Position numbers and translations under genes: made by a program. Below, piece after piece: positions 1-3,555 of a stretch of DNA of 5,411 nt. Below the pieces are notes generated by a model. The model ran no database searches. It was not told the DNA's origin and worked only from the letters and a program-made list of their open reading frames with translations. Source of the stretch: an uncultured Bacilli bacterium (GTDB lineage: Bacteria; Bacillota_I; Bacilli_A; RF39; UBA660); NCBI GenBank assembly GCA_947624075.1, contig CANQIM010000084.1, forward strand, positions 1-5,411. The letters are read 5' to 3'. The number at the start of each line of letters is the position of its first letter. The stretch's first letter is position 1.

Positions 1-41
1 TAAATAGCTACTCCATTAGAATTACTAATTATAATTTCCAT
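1..41 (-). CDS. GntR family regulator, YtrA subfamily, N-terminal fragment (runs off window)
   Basis: Only the first 13 codons are visible, reading MEIIISNSNGVAI, and the gene continues past base 1. This opening matches the typical start of YtrA-type GntR repressors (M-x-I-I-I-S-N-S-...-I-Y-x-Q-I), in which a short beta strand precedes the winged-helix DNA-binding domain. The start is supported by a purine-rich ribosome site (GAGGTGAGG, about 43-51) just before the ATG and by a near-consensus promoter at 66-94. YtrA-type regulators are often autoregulated and lie before ABC transporter genes; that context is outside the window. The identification rests on a very short peptide, so the reading frame is well supported but the family is only probable. 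Confidence 0.6.
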   Translation of the reverse strand, partial: MEIIISNSNGVAI

Positions 42-53
42 ACCTCACCTCAA

Positions 54-76
54 CTGTATATATCTATCATATACAG
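54..76. promoter_or_regulatory. Candidate operator: 8-bp inverted repeat over the -10/start site
   Basis: CTGTATAT (54-61) and ATATACAG (69-76) form a perfect inverted repeat with a 7-nt centre. It covers the -10 box and the expected transcription start of the gntR-like gene. A dimeric GntR-type repressor binding here would block its own promoter, which fits the autoregulation common in the family. Its role as an operator is inferred from position and symmetry only. Confidence 0.45.
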
Positions 77-94
77 AGCATTAACAGTTGTCAA
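66..94 (-). promoter_or_regulatory. Sigma-A-type promoter for the gntR-like gene
   Basis: On the minus strand there is a perfect -35 TTGACA (89-94), a 17-nt spacer and a -10 TATGAT (66-71; five of six consensus bases). The predicted start is near 59-60, giving a leader of under 20 nt before the ATG at 41. The promoter lies just after the terminator of the upstream operon, so the regulator is transcribed independently. Confidence 0.75.
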
Positions 95-108
95 GAAAAA
101 TTTTAACC

Positions 109-158
109 AAAAAAAATTGTTGACAACTATTAAAAAAAATAGCTTTGTCAACAATTTT
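109..158 (-). terminator. Intrinsic terminator of the GNAT operon
   Basis: A perfect 14-bp inverted repeat (113-126 with 145-158) has a further 5-bp inner stem (127-131 with 138-142), a 6-nt loop and a 2-nt bulge. On the minus strand it ends in a run of eight T (116-109), four of which also pair in the stem. It starts within the stop codon of the broken acetyltransferase gene, so it ends the operon that begins near 2400. On the plus strand the right arm is followed only by a short, interrupted T run, so termination in that direction should be weaker. Confidence 0.85.
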
Positions 159-734
159 AAATTTGTTTTTTAGATTGATATTTATTTTGTCCTTTTTCCA
201 AGGCTTCTGCTACATCAACCCAATATCTTTGAATTACTTTTCCATTTTCTTGATCAATTACTTCATTTTCTAAAATACCACAACTTCCTTGAATAGATTT
301 AGCTGAAGCTATGTTATCTTTATAACAAGTTATTAATACTTTTTCCATACCTATTTCTTGGCAAAAACATAAAGCACAATATAATTGATAAGAATTGTAT
401 CCTTTTCTTCTTTCTGTCGGTCTAATACCATAACCAATATTACCATCACGCTGTAATAATGCTTTATTTAAAGTAAGCCTAATATTGATAATACCTAATA
501 ACTTATTATCACTTTCTCTTACTAGGAAAAAGTTTCTGCTGGAACCTTTTTCTCTGTAGGAACTATTGTCCTATCTATTTCTATTTTCTCTAGCCAACCA
601 TCATAATCCCCTATGTAACGATTTAATCCTCCAACCCCATTAATTGGCGAATTATAATCATTAAATTCTTTTATATAGTCATAAGCTTGCTTTTCATATT
701 CCTTCGTTGGTCTTATAAATTTTAATTTTTCCAT
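157..734 (-). pseudogene. GNAT family N-acetyltransferase, broken by a one-base frameshift
   Basis: The ATG at 734 opens a frame reading MEKLKFIRPTKEYEKQ... and ending at a TAG (522-524) after 70 codons. Restoring one base in the run of five A at 527-531 (T on the coding strand) joins this to a frame that stays open to the TAA at 157-159. The joined protein has 192 residues, a normal single-domain GNAT length. The restored frame carries the acetyl-CoA-binding motif (NIGYGI then RRKGYN, about residues 99-114 of the joined protein), which lies between the two open pieces. The C-terminal part (ENEVI..GKVIQRYWV) also fits the family. The start codon lies 4 nt after the stop of the preceding GNAT gene, so the two are coupled. 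As written, the product lacks the whole CoA-binding core. A true mutation, an assembly error in the homopolymer, or slippage on TTT-TTC are all possible. The substrate is unknown. Confidence 0.8.
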
Positions 735-738
735 ACAT

Positions 739-1566
739 TCATCTCAATCTTTTAACTTTTTCTTTGGAACAAGAAAAATTAATCAATATTCCTCTATCTT
801 CATACCCTGCATTTATATATGCCTTATTAGATGCTGGATAATTGTAATCAGTATATAATAAAGGAACTAGCCCTTCAGAAAGTAACTTAGCTGTTAAATC
901 ATGAATCAAATTAGCTGCATATGCTTTTCCTCTTTCTTCAACAGGAGTATAAACACTTTTAATTTTTGCAGACGAATCAATAACTGTATATTCAGCCATG
1001 CAAACAATCTTACCATTTGCATTTCTCCAAACATTAAAAGTGTTTGATTTCATCATTTTATCCATATCTTGAGCAGCTTGTTCCATTGAAATAGGATCTG
1101 TGTTATTCATTTCTAAACTATCATTATACCAATACTGAGTAAGTAGTTCTTTTTCATCAACTCTTGGTTTATCCATCTTTCCATCAGTTTTTCTTGGTTC
1201 TTTTACATTTCTACAAAACAAAGTTCCCATTTCAAAACAATCATCACGATTTAAAAGTTCAAAGTCATCTTCCAAAAGATAATCATATAATTCTTTTTTA
1301 CAAGTAAATTTATCTTTTGGACTATCTGTTAAATAATATTTCATCGCTTCTTCAATTTCAACTACTTTATCATGATCAATTCCATCTTTTGTCCAAATCC
1401 ATGTAGGTAATCCAACTGCACCACGACAAATAACATAATTTTCCTCATCACTATAAAGTAGCACCGACTCACTTTTTAAATTTTGCATGATTAGAAAAAA
1501 CTTATATTTATCTTTTTGAAATTCTTCAGAATAAAATATTTTGTTATCATGATTTATTTGCTTCAT
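739..1566 (-). CDS. GNAT family N-acetyltransferase with a separate N-terminal domain
   Basis: This 275-residue protein has a C-terminal GNAT fold. The CoA-binding loop is at about 205-221 (VYTP then RGKAYA at 212-217, with Ala where Gly is usual). The following strand and helix (LYTDYNYPASNKAY, then GYEDRG, about 237-259) match GNAT motif B, including the typical Asn and Tyr positions. The first 150 or so residues are a separate, charged and aromatic domain, an architecture seen in predicted acetyltransferases of the FR47-like group. It should transfer an acetyl group from acetyl-CoA to an amine; the substrate cannot be read from the sequence. The start is set by a strong GGAGG (1576-1580) 9 nt upstream. 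It lies 55 nt after the Spo0A-C-like gene and 4 nt before the next GNAT gene, so all three are probably co-transcribed. I see no terminator in the 55-nt gap. Confidence 0.8.
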   Translation of the reverse strand: MKQINHDNKIFYSEEFQKDKYKFFLIMQNLKSESVLLYSDEENYVICRGAVGLPTWIWTKDGIDHDKVVEIEEAMKYYLTDSPKDKFTCKKELYDYLLEDDFELLNRDDCFEMGTLFCRNVKEPRKTDGKMDKPRVDEKELLTQYWYNDSLEMNNTDPISMEQAAQDMDKMMKSNTFNVWRNANGKIVCMAEYTVIDSSAKIKSVYTPVEERGKAYAANLIHDLTAKLLSEGLVPLLYTDYNYPASNKAYINAGYEDRGILINFSCSKEKVKRLR

Positions 1567-1621
1567 TAATATCTTCCTCCCTATTTAATTTTAACACATT
1601 GATATAATTTATAAGCATTAA

Positions 1622-2236
1622 TTATGCATTTGCTTTTAATCTTACATCATTAGGTGTGTTAGCCAACTTCTTTACAATAGGTGGATGTATTTTTTTATCA
1701 ATACTAAAACCTAAAGTATATGCTGCAAGTTGAAATGCTTGTAAACCATAATTTTGTTCTACAGGATTTGCTCCAAAGATTTGATATGATAAATCTAAAT
1801 CTACTTTCTCATAATTTATTTTTTCAAGAGCTTGTTGAATATAAAGATGGAAAGGTTTTATTCCAATTTCTAAATATTCTCTTGCTATATCATGATAAAA
1901 TTGAGAAAATGCATCGTTAAGCTGTGCAAGTAAATATCTACACTTTTCCATATCAGACCTTTTACCCGTTATTTCTTTTAAAGAGTCACAAAGTTCAGTA
2001 ATTACCTCTTTATATAGATATGTTCCTAATTCATTCATAGGGAAACCTAATCTATCTAAAATAGATAATACTTCCATAGATCTAGAATCGGCCTCTGACA
2101 ATTCTTGATCTTCTAAAGCCTTAAATTTTGCATATTTATCTATATCTTTGTTAGCAACATAGACTGCAAAACTTGTACCATGCAAAACCATTAAAAGTTT
2201 TTCATTTTTTGAGTATTCCTCATTTCTTTTTAACAT
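1622..2236 (-). CDS. Spo0A C-terminal-domain-like protein, no receiver domain
   Basis: This soluble protein has 204 residues. Residues 60-80 (LDRLGFP..ELGTYLYKEVI) match the spacing of the start of the Spo0A effector domain, L-x3-G-x-P-x4-G-x-x-YL-x3-I. Residues 112-140 (QFYHDIARE..GIKPFHLYIQQALEKI) resemble its helix-turn-helix, where Spo0A has YPEIAKKY..TPSRVERAIRHAIE. The stretch at 145-155 ending in QIFG resembles the NID..LFG segment that follows in Spo0A. No phosphoacceptor receiver domain is present. The first 55 residues are instead a short segment I do not recognise, containing HGTSFAVYVANKD. If the match is right, this is a DNA-binding regulator outside the phosphorelay. It is the first gene of its operon, with GGAGG (2245-2249) 8 nt before the ATG, and it sits behind an attenuator-like leader. 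The match comes from motif reading, not alignment, so the family call is tentative; the coding call is firm. Confidence 0.55.
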   Translation of the reverse strand: MLKRNEEYSKNEKLLMVLHGTSFAVYVANKDIDKYAKFKALEDQELSEADSRSMEVLSILDRLGFPMNELGTYLYKEVITELCDSLKEITGKRSDMEKCRYLLAQLNDAFSQFYHDIAREYLEIGIKPFHLYIQQALEKINYEKVDLDLSYQIFGANPVEQNYGLQAFQLAAYTLGFSIDKKIHPPIVKKLANTPNDVRLKANA

Positions 2237-2278
2237 AATTTTTTCCTCCCCTATATTTATTCGTGTTTTTTTGCAAAC

Positions 2279-2311
2279 AAAAAAGCCACGAATATTTAAT
2301 TATTCGTGACT
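2279..2311 (-). terminator. Intrinsic terminator inside the leader, before the first gene
   Basis: An 11-bp stem (AGTCACGAATA, 2301-2311, with TATTCGTGGCT, 2284-2294, one U-G pair) has a 6-nt loop and is followed by five U (2279-2283), or six counting the last paired base. It lies about 90 nt after the predicted transcription start and 42 nt before the ATG of the Spo0A-C-like gene. There is no room for another convincing promoter after it, so the operon must depend on read-through. Without read-through the product would be a small RNA of about 120 nt. Confidence 0.85.
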
Positions 2312-2325
2312 CCAATTAAATACAT
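2296..2325 (-). CDS. Candidate 9-codon leader peptide overlapping the terminator
   Basis: The frame ATG..TAA encodes MYLIGVTNN and spans the whole 5' arm and part of the loop of the leader terminator. Translation would therefore directly prevent the terminator from forming. No clear ribosome site precedes it, and its ATG is within the loop side of a 6-bp hairpin (CAATTA/TAATTG). From memory, it shares its first four residues, MYLI, with the macrolide-sensing msrD leader peptide; four residues is too little to rely on. Confidence 0.2.
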   Translation of the reverse strand: MYLIGVTNN

Positions 2326-2357
2326 AATTGCGTAGGTATTAACCCAAGATAGCTCAC
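2316..2357 (-). CDS. Candidate 13-codon leader peptide (GTG start)
   Basis: The frame GTG..TAA encodes MSYLGLIPTQLCI. An AAGG (2366-2369) lies 8 nt upstream of the GTG and could serve as a weak ribosome site. The stop codon lies 4 nt before the terminator stem (2301-2311), so a ribosome on this frame would affect folding of the leader. Bases around the GTG (TTGTGA) can pair with TCACGA in the terminator 5' arm, six pairs with one wobble, which is a weak possible antiterminator. A random short frame is a real alternative. Confidence 0.25.
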   Translation of the reverse strand: MSYLGLIPTQLCI

Positions 2358-2403
2358 AAGTAGAACCTTAAAAGATTTGCTTATATCTCCTCACTTGACA
2401 TAT

Positions 2404-2431
2404 ATTATACACTAAATTTCAAATTTGTCAA
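2404..2431 (-). promoter_or_regulatory. Consensus sigma-A promoter of the Spo0A-C-like/GNAT operon
   Basis: The minus strand has a perfect TTGACA (2426-2431) and a perfect TATAAT (2404-2409) with a 16-nt spacer. Transcription should start near 2397, giving a leader of about 160 nt before the ATG at 2236. The spacer contains a 13-bp palindrome (AAATTT-C-AAATTT on the plus strand, 2414-2426) that reaches the edge of the -35 box and could be a repressor site, although such AT palindromes also arise by chance in this genome. Confidence 0.85.
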
Positions 2432-2434
2432 ACG

Positions 2435-2486
2435 TTTTTTTGATACTCTATTTACTTACATTTTTTTGATAATCTATTTACTTACA
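2435..2486. repeat. 26-bp tandem direct repeat over the 3' end of the unknown gene
   Basis: Two adjacent 26-bp units (2435-2460 and 2461-2486) differ at one base (C at 2446, A at 2472). The unit at 2461-2486 encodes the last residues (VSK) and TAG stop of the upstream protein. The other unit is an out-of-gene copy of the same bases, including the stop, and ends 3 nt before the -35 box of the next operon. Since 26 is not a multiple of three, the copy has no coding role. Replication slippage is the simplest origin. Confidence 0.9.
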
Positions 2487-3121
2487 CTATTTTCTGCTTC
2501 TAAATATTTTATTAATGAATCAACATTTATAGGAACATGTTTTACATTTTCTTTATCATACAACAATTCATCTGTTTCAAATTCATAAACTTCATCATTC
2601 TTTTCTATAGAAGCTTTTCCATCACGTACAGAAAGTGATTCTCTAATTCCCTTATCCTTATCTTCACGTTGATAACCAGTAAGAACACCATCTTTATTAA
2701 ATTCATGTTCTTCACTTCTTCTAACATCCACTAAACTAGGTCCAACAGCATTTCTCATACGTCCAGTTGCATTCTCACTAGTTATACGTGTAGATCCTCC
2801 ATAAAGTTCACTTACAACTCTATCTTCATAAGAAGGAATTTCTTGACCACCCATTGTTGTTATTCGATCTATTTGAGCCGTTATTTCATGCAAATCGCTT
2901 TTTGCATCTATCATACCGTCTTTTAAAACTATTCTTTCTCTTTCATTATCACCTGAACTTCCCTGAATTACAAATTGATGTTCCCCAACTTTTTCAGGAA
3001 GGCAATTTCTATTTAATAACTCTGCTACTTGACTAGGTAAGTATGACGAATAATCTCCCTTTGCAAATCTACTTACTAAATTTTTGAATTCTTCTAATTC
3101 ATCGCTTGTAATCTTTTCCAT
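2474..3121 (-). CDS. Hydrophilic protein of unknown function
   Basis: This 215-residue, highly charged protein starts MEKITSDELEEFKNLV. I do not recognise a family. It has no signal peptide or membrane segment and a single Cys, so it is probably cytoplasmic. The N-terminal 40 residues look helical. The rest alternates short beta-prone stretches with acidic and basic turns, for example FNKDGVLTGYQRED and LSVRDGKASIEKNDEVYEF at about 141-181, which resemble simple antiparallel strand repeats. I chose the ATG at 3121 because GAGGAG (3134-3139) lies 12 nt upstream. In-frame ATGs at 3133 and 3160 either touch that site or lie before it. The spacing is on the long side. It lies between two operons, with its own weak promoter and no clear terminator, so read-through into the next operon is possible. 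Its last codons lie within a 26-bp tandem repeat. Confidence 0.75.
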   Translation of the reverse strand: MEKITSDELEEFKNLVSRFAKGDYSSYLPSQVAELLNRNCLPEKVGEHQFVIQGSSGDNERERIVLKDGMIDAKSDLHEITAQIDRITTMGGQEIPSYEDRVVSELYGGSTRITSENATGRMRNAVGPSLVDVRRSEEHEFNKDGVLTGYQREDKDKGIRESLSVRDGKASIEKNDEVYEFETDELLYDKENVKHVPINVDSLIKYLEAENSVSK

Positions 3122-3148
3122 AAATATAAACATCTCCTCATTAATACA

Positions 3149-3177
3149 AAGATACCACAATTACTATTTTTTTGAAA
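3149..3177 (-). promoter_or_regulatory. Weak candidate promoter of the unknown gene
   Basis: On the minus strand an extended -10 element, TGG-TATCTT (-10 hexamer at 3149-3154), lies 17 nt after a poor -35, TTTCAA (3172-3177). The predicted start near 3142 leaves about 20 nt before the ATG at 3121. It fits the gap between this gene and yxeA, but the -35 matches only half the consensus. Confidence 0.35.
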
Positions 3178-3204
3178 CAGAGATTGGCACAATTTTACAC
3201 TAAT

Positions 3205-3552
3205 CTACCCTTTATATACATCTCTAATTTTTTTAGGAATTTCTTCAAAAGCTACTTCCTCCCAAATATTAACACCTGATATATTATAATATTTTACTTT
3301 CAAATAAGCACCTTCTCTTAATATTCTACTGGTCTTAAATTTTATTCTCTTACTTAAGCCATTTCTATCATACATTTGTAAAGTATATTGATATTTCATA
3401 GTAGTATCATTTCTTACTTCAACACCTGTATTATCAACTTGCGTATAAAAAGTTTTACTACAAAAAAGAAGAAAATACAAGAAAACTGCAAGTATAATAA
3501 ATATAAAAGAGCCAACTATTAAAAACATATTTTTCTTTAAAAATCTCTTCAT
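3205..3552 (-). CDS. yxeA: YxeA family (DUF1093) membrane-anchored protein
   Basis: This 115-residue protein has a basic N-terminus (MKRFLKKN), one hydrophobic segment (about 9-30) and an extracytoplasmic domain. The domain carries the YxeA-family pattern: FYTQVDN at 35-41, YQYTLQMYDRNG at 54-65, then LREGAYLKVKY at 78-88 and EEV..EEIPKK near the end. The length is normal for the family. A Cys follows the hydrophobic stretch (LLFC), but this is not a good lipobox, so an uncleaved anchor or signal peptide is more likely. It starts 3 nt after the permease stop, with GAGAGG at the permease's 3' end serving as its ribosome site, so the two are translationally coupled. In Bacillus subtilis yxeA follows the yxdLM transporter genes under YxdJK control. 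Its molecular role is not established, and a part in envelope response to cationic peptides is inferred from that context. Confidence 0.85.
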   Translation of the reverse strand: MKRFLKKNMFLIVGSFIFIILAVFLYFLLFCSKTFYTQVDNTGVEVRNDTTMKYQYTLQMYDRNGLSKRIKFKTSRILREGAYLKVKYYNISGVNIWEEVAFEEIPKKIRDVYKG

Positions 3553-3555
3553 AGT

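Larger units (their letters stand above)
2258..2397 (-). promoter_or_regulatory. Structured leader RNA, probable transcription attenuator of unknown class
   Basis: In transcript order the leader can form these structures: a 5-bp stem CAAGT/ACTTG (2393-2397 with 2357-2361) enclosing a 7-bp hairpin (2385-2391 with 2370-2376); a small hairpin TGGGT-taat-ACCTA; a 6-bp hairpin CAATTA/TAATTG just before the terminator; and the terminator itself (2279-2311). The terminator 3' arm TATTCGTG can pair either with CACGAATA upstream (within 2301-2311) or with a second CACGAATA downstream (2258-2265). In the downstream pairing, the U run also pairs with an A7 tract (2266-2272). The downstream hairpin would end 8-9 nt before the Shine-Dalgarno sequence of the first gene. 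I found no T-box consensus and no conserved core of a riboswitch class I know. Promoter-leader-terminator order strongly suggests conditional read-through, but the ligand or trigger is unknown. Confidence 0.65.

Noticed and set aside
1567..1621. Promoter in the gap before the two-domain GNAT gene
   Set aside because: A TAAAAT-like -10 exists, but no acceptable -35 lies at the right distance. Co-transcription with the upstream gene is simpler.
1720..1920. 66-codon open frame on the plus strand
   Set aside because: It lies wholly antisense within the Spo0A-C-like gene, and I saw no ribosome site or family features in it.
2237..2397. Leader as a T-box or familiar riboswitch
   Set aside because: No T-box sequence (GGTGG..ACCGCG type) and no conserved aptamer core that I recognise. 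A fragment GGTTCTA recalls preQ1-I, but the required A-rich tail is missing.
2854..3036. 60-codon open frame on the plus strand, rich in Leu and Phe
   Set aside because: It is antisense to the charged unknown protein. Its composition is what the complement of Glu/Lys-rich codons gives.
3122..3160. Upstream Met codons (3133 and 3160) as the start of the unknown protein
   Set aside because: The one at 3133 abuts the GAGGAG ribosome site, and the one at 3160 lies upstream of it. The ATG at 3121 is the only one placed after the site at a workable distance.
3165..3204. Terminator after yxeA
   Set aside because: Only a 5-bp AGATT/AATCT stem with poor inner pairing, followed by A rather than T on the coding strand.
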